Notes: generated by a model not told the origin, from the letters alone. Counted from the stretch's first letter, positions 47,701-61,427 are shown. The stretch is DNA of 64,000 nucleotides from Zygaena filipendulae (GCA_907165275.2 OU015666.1:4494001-4558000); one strand, 5' to 3'. Numbers and translations: made by a program.

Positions 47701-50259
47701 AAAGAGTGAATGATTGTGTTTGTGTGTGTGTGTGTGGGATTAATTCATTCGAACGTCTTCACTATTGATATCGGGCTAGGGTCTCGTAGTGGTAATACGT
47801 GTGGACGCGTGGCGGGGCGTGTAGTGCCGGAGGGGCGCGGGCGTACTTTCCTGCCCCCGGCGCCCGCCAGCAGCTTTCACCGGGGGCTCCTCGCCCCGCG
47901 CCACCCCGCCAATGAGCAAACTTCGCAAAATACAAGTTGGAGATGTCAGTTTTGCATTTTATTATTAATGTGTTTGGCTACCGCTAAATACTTGTATGCT
48001 TTAAATATTTCGAGTGAACGTGATGTAAATTATGTACACTGCCGCAATGTTTATTCGCTCCAGTCACATATAGGATTATTGATGTAGGAACATGCATATA
48101 TAGGACAGTGGCCGATGTACCCACACCTCACTGGAACGGTCGACACAAATGTAAATGTCAACACGCACAATCAGTCAGTGCGCGCGGCGCGGCGCCTCGC
48201 TCGCCGGGCGCGCGCCGACGTCGCGCCTTTAAATTGTTCTAGAACGCTGTCCCGAAGCTCAAAACCGCATTCGTTGAAACGTTGCGTCACCGATTTGCGT
48301 ATAATAAATAGACTTCTCATTTGAAGACTGAAATGTTGCGGCTCAAATATTGTTCTCGCGATTTTTAATTAGATCCACAGCGGGAAAAGTTACAACAGTT
48401 CTTTTAAGAGGGTTAGCGTTTAGTGAAAAGGTTGAGATAGATATTATCTTAATAAATACTATAATGTTTCGAGTAATGTGGAATATAATATTTAAATCGA
48501 GAGCTATACACTTGACAAAAGTCGAAAACTTTATTCAACATCGAGCGACATTCAGTTGTAATTCACATAATTATATAACTAATTAAATGTAAAATCATCA
48601 AATCTTTGTCACATTTGTCGATTTAAAAACAATATCACCATGCTTCATTCATATTTGCCAAAGTTAAATACTAACCACACTTTGTATAACATAATTCTGT
48701 ACGTTCTTCGACTGCTCACGAAGGGTGCTGTCCTCTGAAAGTCAATTCTACTCACGTCAAACAAAAAAATGCATTGATCCTACATCGATAAGGATCTCCT
48801 CGGATACCTATTATTACATTACTTTAAAAATTACGTTACAGCGATCGGTCGTCGCAATGCGGGCGTGTGAGGGGCGATCCTTACTATGAAGGAACGGTGG
48901 GGTTTTGTGTTTGCGTGAACAGAATTGGCCCCCAGGGCAGCGCGTGCGCCGACCTGCCTCGACTACAGGTACGGTCGGGACACGGGTACTAATCGAAGTA
49001 CAATGTTGAAAATGTTTAAAATTGATGACATGTACATTATCTCTAGTGTGCGGGTGTCCACTCGGTCTTAAGAGGAATCGCGTGCTGGAAGACTTTCGAA
49101 CAATAGCTTTTTAAAGAGAGATAATTGCAGTTCAGACTAAGACTCATGTAAGATGAAATCGTAATCTCGTATTCCTCTGTTTTCTACTTGACCGATTTTC
49201 ATATTCAAGAATAATCTACTTTGGTATGTGTGTATGTTTAATTTTTATATCCTGCAATTTCGGATGTATGACCATCGGGCGGTGTAAATGGGCAATGCAA
49301 TATTAGAAAAAATAACGAATGGCAGTAAAAAAAATACCTAAAATCCTAGATTGAATGGTAAAAAAAAGGTATTTGCTGTGGTGTCATCTCATCATCCAGG
49401 GAGGAAATAGAGGAATACGTTTATACCATCATTGGCCATGGAACATATTATGTTATCCCATGCAGTCCGCGTTTCCTCATAGGCGACAGAATGTAAATGT
49501 AACGTAACGTAAAACTGAGTAGGTACAACATTCCACTAGAGTCGTGACGAGCGGACGCGGACGGACGGATGTAGCTACGGCTCGTCGCCAATGGACCGAG
49601 TGCTCCCAATAATGAACAAACGTTTTGAAAAAAAAAAAGGAAATTTTTTGTCACTAGCGGGTAATTTTTGAATGTGATTCAATCTTATCTTTATTTTTCT
49701 ATATCGAATGAACGTCTATTGTAACATTTTATTTCCTTACGTTTCGATTTACATTTTGTATTGCATTTACTGAAAGCGATGTATTTAACCAACGATGTAA
49801 TTATATAATATTTTCTCTTTTGTATCTCGTCTGCACTGGTATTTTTTATTAAAATTACTATAAAAATGTACTTTTAAGTGTATAATTTAAAATAATTACT
49901 GAAAATGATTATATTCTAATTTTTATGTTCAAATAATTAATGTTGGTTTTATTTGCTTCCTTTCCATAACCTTTTTTTTTAATATTTGTACATGACTTTT
50001 TAAAACACTTCAGCAGTTGCTTTTGTCTGAGAATTTACCTTATACATTAAATACTTAATAGGGTACTTGCATGAAATTTATTATAAGAAATTGTGTCAAT
50101 ATTTCAAAAATAGAGCCTTAGAAAAGCGTTATCGTGAAAGATTTACTAAAAAAATTTCAATAGTTTCCGAAATATTCAACTTTTAATTTTGTGAAACGGA
50201 ACGTTGCAACGAAACACCAATCACAGCCAAGCTTGACACATGACGTCACTTTTATTTTT
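44774..50259. other. Long gene-free stretch with GC-rich patches
   Basis: No gene supported. GC-rich, CpG-rich patches lie at about 45630-45780, 47200-47290, 47800-47910 and 48170-48240, separated by AT-rich DNA; they may be exons of a long UTR or promoters. (TG)n occurs at about 47719-47736. A 72-codon frame at 47301-47519 (-), starting MDATHKYLLDQQYVL, has no recognised family and is not called. A decayed SINE-like piece lies near 49180-49290. Confidence 0.35.
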
Positions 50260-50261
50260 TT

Positions 50262-51285
50262 AGGAAACATTTACCTCTTTCAGAGAAGGCAAAAGAAACT
50301 AAGTGCATACAGTCAACGCATATTTTCCATTTTCTGAAGTTTTTTACTTTAAAATGCATCGGTAAGATGCATTTCGATTCTTTACTGGAACTTTTGGAAG
50401 TAAATCGACACAGTTCAACCTTAATTTCGCTTTTGGATATTGAAGTTATCTGTCTGTCAGTGTCACATGACCCTGTCAATACGACAGTGACATTTCTATC
50501 ACAGATTAATAAGACGTAATTTTGAACAAGTGCCGTCATTCCGCGTTTCGGCGGTAAGGTCTAAAGTGGGAACTTTGGAACGCTCTATTTAATTAATTTA
50601 TGCATATATTTTTTTTCTTTTTCTTGTTTTGTTTAAGTAGGCCATATATCTTTAAAATAGACTGAAAAAAAAATTCATGCAAGTTCCCTATTGAGATAAT
50701 TAAAATTAGGTACTTTTTTATACAAACCTTTGATTCCCGTCAAAAAAAAAACAAATACGCGTCGAATTGAGAACCTCCTCCTATTTGACATCTTTTGGGA
50801 AGTCTTAAAAATTAAAAACTTCATAAAATAATTGTACAATCCCATATCGTGAAATCAGAGATGTGTCAACTCGAAAAGTTAGGTAACTCGAGTTGAATTC
50901 TCGCGGAATCGACTCCACGAACGAAAGAATTGCGGCGATATTATGGGCGTGCCACGTATTTCTATACACTCGTCTCCACACGCTAGCAGTGCATATCGGG
51001 ACATGCCCTCTTAAGGTCACAAATGGCAATGCAGATTTGATGTTTGAGGTTATGATAAATTATGTTAAGTATGTATGTATCGTCGAGAGGTTTTCGTTTT
51101 GCATAGAGCGTCCTATTTCAAAACTGTGAAGAGTTGCTGCCAAAAGTTCCGGTAAAGCATCGAAATGCATCTCACCATTGCATTTCGATGTAAATGTAAT
51201 GTAAATAATTTCAGAAGAAAAATACTACTGAATTGGCTGTATGGACTTAGCTTCCTTTGCCTTCCCCATTGGAGTAAAAAAAAAA
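50262..51285. repeat. Two inverted pieces of the GGCAAAGG/TGCATTTCGAT repeat
   Basis: 50262-50420 contains AGAGAAGGCAAAAGAAACTAAG and AAGATGCATTTCGATTCTTT. 51130-51285 holds the inverted equivalents AAAGCATCGAAATGCATCTC and TTAGCTTCCTTTGCCTTCCC. They may bound one element of about 1 kb; the DNA between them shows no gene. Confidence 0.5.
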
Positions 51286-51313
51286 AACAAATTAACTAGA
51301 CTTATGTCTAAAG

Positions 51314-51654
51314 ATAACTTTGCCCAACAAAAAAAACCTATACGCTAGATAAGGACAAAAGATAATTGGAAATCTCTTTCACTCTTAAGAACTTAGCCAT
51401 AACACTGTCGCCTCATCTATTATATTCATTCTCTATCTATCTCTATCTATCTATCTCTATCTACGCAGAAGAATAACTTGAGGACTACCTACTTTACGTG
51501 GAACGTAGACGGAGAATGAAATAGACGAGGTGATTTGCTTCTGTCAAATAATAAGTGAGACAGTGTTATGGCTAAGTTCATAAGAGTGAAAGAGATTTCC
51601 AATTATCTTTTATCCTTATCTAGCGTATAGGTTTTTTTTGTTGGGCAAAGTTAT
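51314..51654. mobile_element. MITE-like fold-back, about 97-bp arms
   Basis: ATAACTTTGCCCAACAAAAA ... through TCTTTCACTCTTAAGAACTT, AGCCATAACACTGTC on the left returns inverted on the right with only about two mismatches. A (TATC)n/(CTATCT)n run sits at 51432-51463. No frame inside. Confidence 0.85.
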
Positions 51655-51854
51655 AGTCTTTGGTCTTTACTCTTTGGTTTCATCCAGATTCCAGAGAGAA
51701 GGTACTATAATAGGTGCAATTAGTAGTTAAAGTTTATCGAATAACATCAGTTGTTATCGTCTTTTAACTACTAAACTCAACAATCTACTAATTCGATAAC
51801 TTTTAGTAATAATCGCCCATCGCTAGTTTGTGTTTGTGGGTGGGAACCAGGAAT

Positions 51855-52958
51855 TCACAACACGATAATGTACGACACTGGAATGTACAGCACTGGAATG
51901 CGCGACACTGGATTGTACGACACCGGAATGTACTGCACCGGAATTGGTGACACCGCTCCTATTGGTCGATGAAATCACGCCTCCTTTCTTTGTGTTCGTT
52001 TACGTTACTTACCTAAATACTGGGTCAAGTTATTGTCAAATACGGCACATATATTTTATGTTAGATTTTTTGGTGATAATTATTAGGTTTCATGTTAGTG
52101 TTTATGCCCATTACGTTATTATGTTACAGTCTATAGGCAGGATAATCAAACAACGGACCACTCTATATATTTTACTGTATAGACTTAGAGTACAATACAC
52201 TAAATCTGGTCCCTTAGTTTACACCTTATAATTATTATTTCCACGAGCTATGTGCCCTATACAGATTGTACAGATTATAAAAGTTACGAAAAGAAAGGAA
52301 CCAAAACTGTATTAACTGGCGAACGGGAAGCGACTGGCGAGCGGTTAGCTTCGCCTGATTTACGTCACCTTTCCTACACCTATCCTATAGTAGGTACTAG
52401 TGTGGCGATGATGTCACTATAAGCTATTTATTGAAATAAGTAAAAAGTAATGAGAACATTACTATCAAGGCCACATCATGAACAGATTTCAAAGTAGTAT
52501 ACCCGACATTCTTTATTAGGTTAGGTTGTTACTGTTGACCAGGTCTCGCGAGCCGAGCGAGCGTAGCGGGCGTGCCGCGGTAGCGGCCGGCGATGCGCTA
52601 AAGGCAAAATAAGGTGACATTTATTCGATTAATTCTTAGGTGTGACCACGAGTTTCGATATATTATGCAAAAAAAAAAAGAATATAACAAGTTGTAACAA
52701 TTCATTAAAATGAAAAATAATAATTACGTTACTAAATATTACACTTGGACTTGTTATTTGAATTTCCATCAGATTTTGAGACAGTAACTACTAACTACCT
52801 ACTACCTGCATTGTATTGAATACTACTAAACGGAGCACGAAGTCGGCTAGGCCATGAAATACGGTGTCGCCAATTCCGGTGCTGTACATTCCGGTGTCGT
52901 ACAATCTCGTGTCGTGCATTCCGGTGTCGCCTTTTCCGGTGCTGTACAATACAGGGAC
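51855..52958. mobile_element. Fold-back element bounded by 15-bp repeat arrays
   Basis: Left array (51855-51954): six units of period exactly 15, consensus near TGTACGACACCGGAA. Right array (52862-52958): the same units inverted (TTCCGGTGTCGTACA type). The 0.9-kb middle has no gene and shares blocks with 34866-35045. The mirrored arrays act as long, internally repetitive terminal inverted repeats. Confidence 0.75.
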
Positions 52959-53264
52959 TCTTTGTGGGTAAGTCTAGTTAATTTGTGTTTGTGGGGTACT
53001 CATCACTATTAAGTCTAGTTAATTTGTGTATTGTGATCACCATACTAATCACCATAAGTCTAATTAATTTGTGCTAATCACTACGTGTTTCACTTTCATC
53101 ACAGAGTACTTTTTAATATCTGACTTTCATCTTTGACTTTGTTGTTTTGACTTTTATAAAAAGTAAAAACGTCGTGATTTTGGTGGTTTGTGGGGGTTTG
53201 TATTCAATATTCATATTCAAATAAATGCGAATAACCTATAAAATTATTCTGCTATAAAGATATT

Positions 53265-54659
53265 ATGAAAGAAATGATCGATGTAATGGCGTTGCAAACC
53301 ACCAGACGTGAAAGACGTTTACCGGACTATCGTAGTTCTTCTGGTCATACTTTCGCAACAAACTTCATATTTGAATGTGGCATAAAATTAGGATTGCAGC
53401 CGGCAACCGTCGCGGCGGCAGCGATATTTTACCATAAGTTTTTCAAAGAAACTGATAAAAACGATTATGATTGCTACGTAATATGCACAGCCTGTCTTTG
53501 CGCCGCCGGCAAGTCGAGGGATGAGCCAGTGAGGTTGAGAGATGCGGTGAATGTGGCACATAATTGCATTAACCGTGGCGGTGGACCTCTGGAGTTGGGC
53601 GAAGAGTATTGGTTGTGGCGTGGTGCTGTTGCGCAAGCCGAACTGCTCGTTCTTAGAATGCTGGGATTCAATTTGGATGCACCATCACCACATCGGTATT
53701 TGTTACATTATTTGCGTTCACTGCAAGAATGGTTCCCTGCAGCCCAGTGGCGAGCTGCACCGATCTCTCGCACAGCGATGGCGTTTCTGCAAGACTTCCA
53801 TCACTCTCCTGCAGTTTTGGATTATCGAGCACCTCATATCGCAGTTGCTTGTCTGACATTAGCACTGCATGTGTTGGGAGTGTCTGTTCCTCTCGCATCA
53901 ACATTAGATGATGATGCAGCTTGGTATTCGGTAAGTACTTTTGCTTTACTAATGCACCAAAATAAGAGAATAGTAATTTCTATTCTGTGTAAACTCTATA
54001 GCAAAATTGTAGGGACGGGGTATTTTATTGAATTAAAAAGAGTTTCGTTAAATGGAGAGTAAAAAAAAAAATATTTTCAAGTAAATAAGTCTTTCTTTTA
54101 ATGGCCATGTTTACAGTTAAAAAATTTGAAAGCATCTAAACCCACCCCAATAGCAATAAGTTTATAGTAGAGGTTACACTTTAATTGATAAAGTTGTAAT
54201 TTTGCAATATTTTTTTATTGTTTACTATTCTGTGTTTTTACATTTTATAATGAAAGTTATACACCTTTTTGAATAACCAGAATCTGAGTAAACACAAATT
54301 TTCATTACGTCTTATCCCTGATGATGAATGGCGGAGGTCACTGGCTTGAAAAATAGGCCAGCGCTCTATTCCCGCAGCCAGCACTGGCTTTGTCTAAACC
54401 TTGCTTTACCAAAAGCTTCACCAATGCTATCAAATGTCGAGTGTGGCTGTTAGGTACTTATCTGTTGTCTGATCCCACAGTTTTGGTTTACTGAATTGCC
54501 AATACCTATGTAAATTTTTATTCAAGGGAAAATGAAACAGAATTCTTAACTGATAATATTTTTTTGCAGGTATTTACTAAGGATTTGCAGAAAGATAAAA
54601 ATTGGGAAATTATGGAGAAAATTATGCAAGTTTATGGAAGAGAACCAGAACCCATATAA
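53265..54659 (+). CDS. CCNQ: Cyclin Q (FAM58-type cyclin), 2 exons, 251 aa
   Basis: Cyclin known in other animals as the partner of CDK10. Exon 1 is 53265-53930 (222 codons), donor TCG|GTAAGT, phase 0; exon 2 is 54570-54659 after TTTTTGCAG, ending in TAA. Seen: first cyclin fold FATNFIFECGIKLGLQPATV, AAAIFYHKFF (about 30-60), CYVICTACLCAAGK with the conserved cyclin Gly-Lys, LRDAVNVAHNCINR; then LVLRMLGFNLDAPSPHRYLL and LHYLRSLQEWFP, the block that marks this family; second fold HIAVACLTLALHVLGV; C terminus WYSVFTKDLQKDKNWEIMEK. Close matches to vertebrate cyclin Q along the length, which is also similar. Three ATGs lie at codons 1, 4 and 8; the first is taken. AATAAA at 54705-54710. Confidence 0.93.
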
Positions 54660-54704
54660 GTGTAAATTATTGTGTTACACTTGACAGACTTGTTCAAATT
54701 TTAA

Positions 54705-54710
54705 AATAAA
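54705..54710 (+). terminator. Candidate poly(A) signal of cyclin Q
   Basis: AATAAA 46 nt past the TAA, with a T/G-poor but A/T-rich downstream region. Confidence 0.55.
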
Positions 54711-57700
54711 ATTTCTCAAATGTCTTACCACCATTATTTAAAAAAAAATTGCAATTTAGTGCCAAAAATTCGTCTCAGCCTCATTCAAATTCAAAAGTAA
54801 ACTACACATTTTAATCTACAAACAAATATAATTCAGTTTTCTAACATTTTACGATACATAATTTTTTATAAATTTACAGGGTAAGCTCATAACATGGGAA
54901 AAGCAGCACTAGTGTTTTAATTTGCTACTGTTATACCAAAAAGTTACAATAGTGCAATTAAGTTTACAGACATCATGTCCATCCATCCTGATATGCTCAG
55001 TTTTATCACCATTAAATTGGCATGACAATGTTTATAACTAACATGAAGATATCGGAGTTGTGCTGTCAGGTTATAAATCTACATTAGACACCAATGACTA
55101 GTAATTTATATAAAAATTACGCTACATTTAAGTGTATTGAATCAAATTTTACATCAGCACAGAGCTAATGTAAATTTTCCAGTAATATTTAATGCATTCT
55201 AGAACTAACAGATGCACGATTGCAGAGAATATTCTGTGCGTCCCACGGAAGACAAAAGATCTGTAATGCCTTAATCCAAACATGATTCCATAATCCTCAA
55301 TAGCTATTGTTGATTATCGTATATTAAGGTAGATACCTACATATATAAACCAAGTTGTGCTAGATACTAACCTAATAAACAGAATAAAGTATTTAATTTT
55401 TAAAGGAACAAATCATTTCAATATTGGAAAGCACTACTTATAAAACAATTATATAATAATAGTAATATTACAAATAAATTCCATACTCACATATAATTTT
55501 AACATGTAAGTGATAATGACGACATAGATTTCTTTAATAATTAATTATTTTATAATAAAATATTATTGCACAAGAAGTATAATATGCTTTACACCTACTG
55601 GATTTGTAACACCGGGACACACAGACTTGTGGATGACACTCACGTGACGCTTCTCACCTGCACACAATGTAAACACAATTTAAAGCCGCATACTAGCTAG
55701 AGCCAGCCTCGAGTCGAGGCGCGCACGCGCCGCCTTTTTATTATACTTTCACATACATATTTTTACCTTCTGAAAATGCACAGTGTGCATACACTTAAAA
55801 ATCTAGATAACTCATCAGGTTGTCGATTACGGCATAGCGTACGTTCCGAACTCAGGCTCTGAGGCAGGCTCAAATTAGTACTTAGCTTAAAGTTACACAT
55901 ACGAATATCAAAATTTATTTTATAATAATATTATAAGCGATAAAACTGTTTTGATTATATTACGTTTCATTGAAAGGAGTGGACTGTAGTCACGTTAGAA
56001 ATGAAATACTGAGAATGTGCTCAATATTGAAATGTTCAGTCAAAATTGGCATTTAAAAAATTAAATTAAATGAAAACTTACCATTATTAACTGAGAATAC
56101 ACCAGTTTAAATCTAATGCTTTTGTAATAACATTCAACTGAACAACAACGAATTCTTTTGATAGCACTAATTACTCATTATTTGTCTCACAACGCACTTT
56201 TCATTAATTCACAAAGAATAGAGCAGTCCAGAAAAACATTAATATTATTAATAACAACAAAATAATTATTAAATTGTTAGTAGGAAAAGTCTGTTTATGT
56301 AATCAATAAATAGGCACTTTGAGAATGGAGTGATTAATAGTATATTTTAAGAAATTGATAATCAAAAAGAATTTAGTAACAAAAAATAAATATGTGAATC
56401 AGCAAATGGGAATGTATTGGACAAGTTTGAAACAGATGCAAAAACAAAAAAATCGGCAATTTATAAATACAACAATGAAGTATTTAACCGATTCGTTACT
56501 GTTAGAAATAATACTTTTTAACAGTGAAACGAAAAAAAAAAACAAAACAAAAAACTTTTCGTTTACATGTAGCTAAATGAAAGCATGTGTCATTAATTTG
56601 TATGGCGTTTTAACACGACAGTCGTGTCACATAATATTTGTTCGCCGCCAAAGAGCCCGCAGATAAAGTTTACGAAATTGAGTCTCGCAGCGAATCGGTT
56701 AAGCATAACACAATCCTAGATAGTTAGGTACACATTAGATAAAATATCTATTTTAATTTTTTAATGATACGTTAATTAATAATGGTATTATTATTAAAAT
56801 TCAATAAAACTGTTACACAAACAACATATGAAAGTCGATCTCCGATCTATGGCAGCTTGAAATCTTTGTACAATGAAGGTATGTGACATTAAAATAATTT
56901 AAATAGTACATAAATTACATCCTCAGGATTTATTTTACTATTATTATTATTAACCCACGGAAATGATTCGCACTAATCTACTAATATTTTAAATTACATT
57001 TATATTAAGAATTTCGAAGAAAACTAATCCCCTACGTAAATATCGATTTTGTATTCAAATATATTATATAATATATTTAGTATTATGGAGTGCTACATTA
57101 CACAATCGATTATGTAGGTATTTTTTGTTCAGACTCACATGTGTAGCAAGTGTTTACATATGAGGTCCGGTACCCTGTACCGGTGGTACGGAAATTCAAA
57201 TGTTATTTTCATGCTCAATCACCACAGTTCTCATTCACTATGACCATAAACGCTGCGTAGTCATAACAAAAATCATGTTGCCCCCCAGTTAAGAGGTTTA
57301 ACTTAAAAAAATACTTGGAAAATATGTCTTACGATACGACATTACGCATTACGGGTAACGAATGTAGTTGGTCATAGTGAATCAGGACACATCTTGTCAA
57401 GTGTTATTAGATCCTGAAATAAAAAAATTCGTCCGTCATAATTTCGACATTACCGCGTAATGTCGAAATTACAACGTACGTCAACAAACTTTTAGACGTA
57501 AGGTTAAAATAACACTGATAAAGAGATGTTGGCTACATTAATTCTATTTTCCATAACGACACTGCGTTTGATAGAAAAGCACTACACGAAATCAATCTTA
57601 AACTCGATACGCTTCAGATCTGAATTTATCATTATAACTTTATGTGAGAAATAAAAACATATATAGGAACGCTAACTGAAAAGAAAGCTCTTCAAACAAT

Positions 57701-59154
57701 AATAACAAAACTAACGTAAGTATCTAAGTAATAACATAACTTTATTTTTATAACGAAAATACTTTTTGAACATTCGTAATACGTTAAAGTAATCATAAAA
57801 TAGTAAAAATAAAGTAACCGCATTTAAAATTAAATGATGTACAAATGTACGATAATTTTATAACAATCGATTACCGAAGTAAATTATGGCCGGTTTAAAA
57901 AAATATGTCCATAGATGTTGCAATAATGACAATAATACTGTACTATCTTTTTAATTTGGCATTCAACTATAAAATATTTACTTCCGCAATACAAACTATC
58001 GAATCAGAATTAATTGGAATAAATAACAAAAAAAATTAAATAGATTTATTTATAACACACATAAAATTAATAGCCTACGTTCCATAATTACCAATTGGAC
58101 ATCAAGTAAATATAAATAATAATAATTTATTATCTTTATAATCAAAGTCCGATATTATGAAAACATCTTACTAATACATACACCAATAGCGATATATCGA
58201 ACATGATGGTCGAATAATATCGCGTAATTTTAATATAGTTCATTAATTTAAAGTGACAACAATGCGAGCGCCGAAAAGTATTGCATCGCGAATGCACCAC
58301 ACTAGAATACACATGTTTTGAAACATAAACGTCCTCATTGTATTGTATTAAAAGACGTTTCAGAGTCAAAAAGTTACTGTCTTTTGTCGAACGTCGTAGT
58401 GACAATCACATGCAGCTCTCGCAGCCGGCAGGCTTCGATAGACAGTCATAGAAAAATTCCAACTATATGCATATTATATGGTTCGAAAACAACCTACAAC
58501 AATCAAACCAATATTTCCAAATCCACGGTTCATATCCATTGAACTAGCATTAACTTTCACAATATACGTCGATCAAGACAAACTTTGCTAAGCGTTTATG
58601 GCACGTTTTGTGAGCGAGTTTTAAATTTAAATTTGTATTCTTTTAAACATTTAGACACAAATACCACACAGTACATTTAATCTAGATTTTGTAAAGAATC
58701 AGGCATAACTTCGCTTTTAAGCTTATTTATGTAAAAGTTGAAGTTTGGAATAAAAAAAAACTTTTTTAAGCTATAAGGCGACATTCAAGTTCTACCTTTA
58801 AATCGACATTTATTTTTTTGGTGCAAGTCGCTCTTAAACTTGAACTTCTTTATAATAAAATATATTAATGTTTTAGAATCAAAAGAAATAAGATAGAGAT
58901 TACCTATGTTAATAGTAAAGCGAAGTAAGAATACTGCACTCGAGTGTAAACGAGACAGACATACAGTGCATTATTATCGCACTGACAAGACGTCATGAAC
59001 GCCGCACTGACGCTTCGCAAAACCCGAGTTAAAAACCGCCTTAGCAAAATTGACAATCTTTAATCGTTATGGATATAGAAACCTAAGGAACACATCGTCA
59101 CGTGATGACGATAGATCGTAGCCATTTTGCGTGACCACGTGACATGACCATAAA
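54711..59154. other. AT-rich intergenic stretch
   Basis: No gene recognised on either strand; only very short GC-rich bits (about 55706-55735). Few of the window's repeats enter here, unlike the rest, so it may include long UTR or regulatory DNA. The frame at 56355-56576 is Lys/Asn-rich and looks like AT bias. Confidence 0.35.
57440..57470. repeat. Perfect 14-bp stem, 3-nt loop
   Basis: AATTTCGACATTAC-CGC-GTAATGTCGAAATT: a near-uninterrupted palindrome of 31 nt. Could be a regulatory palindrome or a MITE tip. Confidence 0.7.
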
Positions 59155-59340
59155 TTCCTTAATCCTCACTATTAGCTACAAAAATGCGAAAGTGAGTTTG
59201 TTTGATACACTTTCACGCCGCAACAGCTCAACTGATCATCATGAAATTTTGTATACACGTTGCCAGGGGTACAAAGAATATAGGATACTTTCTGTCCCGT
59301 CCGCACTTAACGAGAGTAAAACCGCGGGGGAAGAGGTAAT
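59155..59340. repeat. SINE-like repeat
   Basis: Same family as 3897-4109, from TTAGCTACAAAAATGCGAAA to AACGAGAGTAAAACCGCGGG. Confidence 0.6.
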
Positions 59341-61312
59341 CTTTAATAACGATTAAAGATTGTCAACTTGGCTAAAAGCTGCAGCAGTTTGAGACCGCTT
59401 ATCGAACGCCGCCGATCGAATGAGGTTTCATTAGTTTTCCTCGAATTATTTTATCATTGTTATCGACCTATCTGTGTCGGTGACATGTGCATTATTTTAT
59501 TTTTTTTATTTACATAGCTACTAAGGCGTTTCACTATCTAAAATAAGCGTATCGTTTTGTATTGCAATGCAATATTGTCGAGCGCTCGCCGCGTCTCGTG
59601 CCTCGCTCGCCTCCGGGCGCGAGCTCCGACCTACATACACTACATATTGTACATTTTATATATTACGTGACAAATTATAATCTTCACTGACATGGCACTA
59701 CTTTGGTTCATAGGTACGTTGTGTTGTAGATAGGGAACAACGCGATAGGATGAATAGGAAATGTTAATTTTGTACTTCTCCGTCCCGTCGATTAGTAGTT
59801 TGTAAGTCAGACGCTGACTCAATATCCATCAAAGTACAAATGCGCATTGGAAAGCGCCGGCGCTTCACAAATGCAAATACTTACGAATCGGAACAGCGTA
59901 AGTTGAGAATGGGCTGTGCCCACTGATTAAAAAAGCCTTGTTTTTAGTACATTGATGGCAGTAGTACTCATCTTTTTTATTGACGTATCCAACATTATAT
60001 TAAAATAAATCTAAATAAAAATAAACGGCAACTTTATTATAACTGTCGTTGAATACTTTTGAACTAGGAAAAAGTTGGACGCAAAAAAAAAAACACTTTC
60101 AACAGCGCAATTATTAATCTCAACGTTACAATACTTTTACCATTCTTAGGCAGCGTCCGCACAAGGCTAAAGTTTTACTTGTCACAAAAAACGGGCGTAA
60201 TGTCGGTTGGCTGTCAATTAGCAAATTGCATGCTGTTGTAAGCCTACGGTTGTAAAAAACGGTTTAATGATTGAATTTCATCAAAGCGAAAATTAAAATG
60301 GAACAGGTTTAAGCACAGATCACACTTGCGTTTTCAGTTTCTTTTCCTGCAAGAAACTTTTCACACAATACATTGAAAGTAAACCTATTGCCACTAATTC
60401 CGACACAGAATTGAATACGAATTCTGAGCTAAATTTAAAACAAAAGTATGTGAGGGAAGCGCAAAGTGAACACTGAAAGGTTATTTAAAAAGAAAACACG
60501 GATTCAAAAACAATAGACAACGGGTCGTTTCCCATTAGACGATAACGGTACGGCACACTGGAGTGTTCACTTTTATAGCTGGTGAGAAAACGAAAAAAAA
60601 AAAAACCACTCCAGAGCGGTGCCATATGGTAAATGGTCAATACCGTCACCGTTGACGTCTATCAGTGAAACGGGAAGTGGACATAAGAATAAATAATAAA
60701 GGATTTAAACATTCAAATACAGAGTAATAATTTGGAGCGTGAGGCATCGCAAGCCCCCGGATCATGATATACTCTTAAAGCGTCTGTAAACGTCATACTA
60801 ACGCAACTCACAAAAAAAACCTCTTGCAAGATAATTAAATCGGTCTTTGATTGTATGTAAAATAGCGTAAATTCAAATCGCTGCCAAAAACGATTACTTC
60901 TCGCGGGTTTCAATACACCTGTATTGGAAGCCGGTAAACAAGAGACAGCAGAATTTAGGGGGCAATCAGGCAGTGGCACACCTACCAGCTAGGAATTAGA
61001 AAGCCCTACCACCACGCTATGGTTTCCTCAGGATGTTTTCCTTCACCGACAGCTCAAGCTCATTGTTAGGTTTGAACCTACGCCTTGCGGCGTTTGGTCC
61101 GAACGCTCATGCGGAACAATCTATTTTCAAAGTGCGGTTCCATTTTCAAATTATTGTGCTGCTTAGTAAACAAAAATTTTGAAAATCGAACTGTTTTTTT
61201 TTTAGAGCGTCGCTAGTTTGACGGCCACAGGCGGCCGGTATATCAAGGTGGATCGTGTGATATGAACGAGTCTGTGGCGCTAGTTTTCATTCTACACGTG
61301 CGAACGTTATTA
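59341..61312. other. Intergenic DNA, probable 3' flank of Pka-R2
   Basis: A GC-rich patch at 59580-59632 (GCGCTCGCCGCGTCTCGTGC). A repeat fragment at about 61020-61100 (GGTTTCCTCAGGATGTTTTC) is of a kind common in moth repeats. No gene supported. Confidence 0.35.
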
Positions 61313-61318
61313 TTTATT
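61313..61318 (-). terminator. Candidate poly(A) signal of Pka-R2
   Basis: AATAAA on the - strand about 110 nt past the stop. Confidence 0.4.
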
Positions 61319-61400
61319 CCTATGGCATGAGTTGCGTGTAGTCAGATTGCGGCAGGTACTGGGATGTTAGTATACAGCGGGGCGGGGCGGGGCAGGGTAG

Positions 61401-61420
61401 TGTGTGTGTGTGTGTGTGTG
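61401..61420. repeat. (TG)10 microsatellite in the Pka-R2 3' UTR
   Basis: Ten TG units starting 8 nt past the stop codon of Pka-R2 (which is on the - strand, so CA in the mRNA), followed by a GGGGC-rich tract. Confidence 0.9.
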
Positions 61421-61427
61421 AGGCAGC

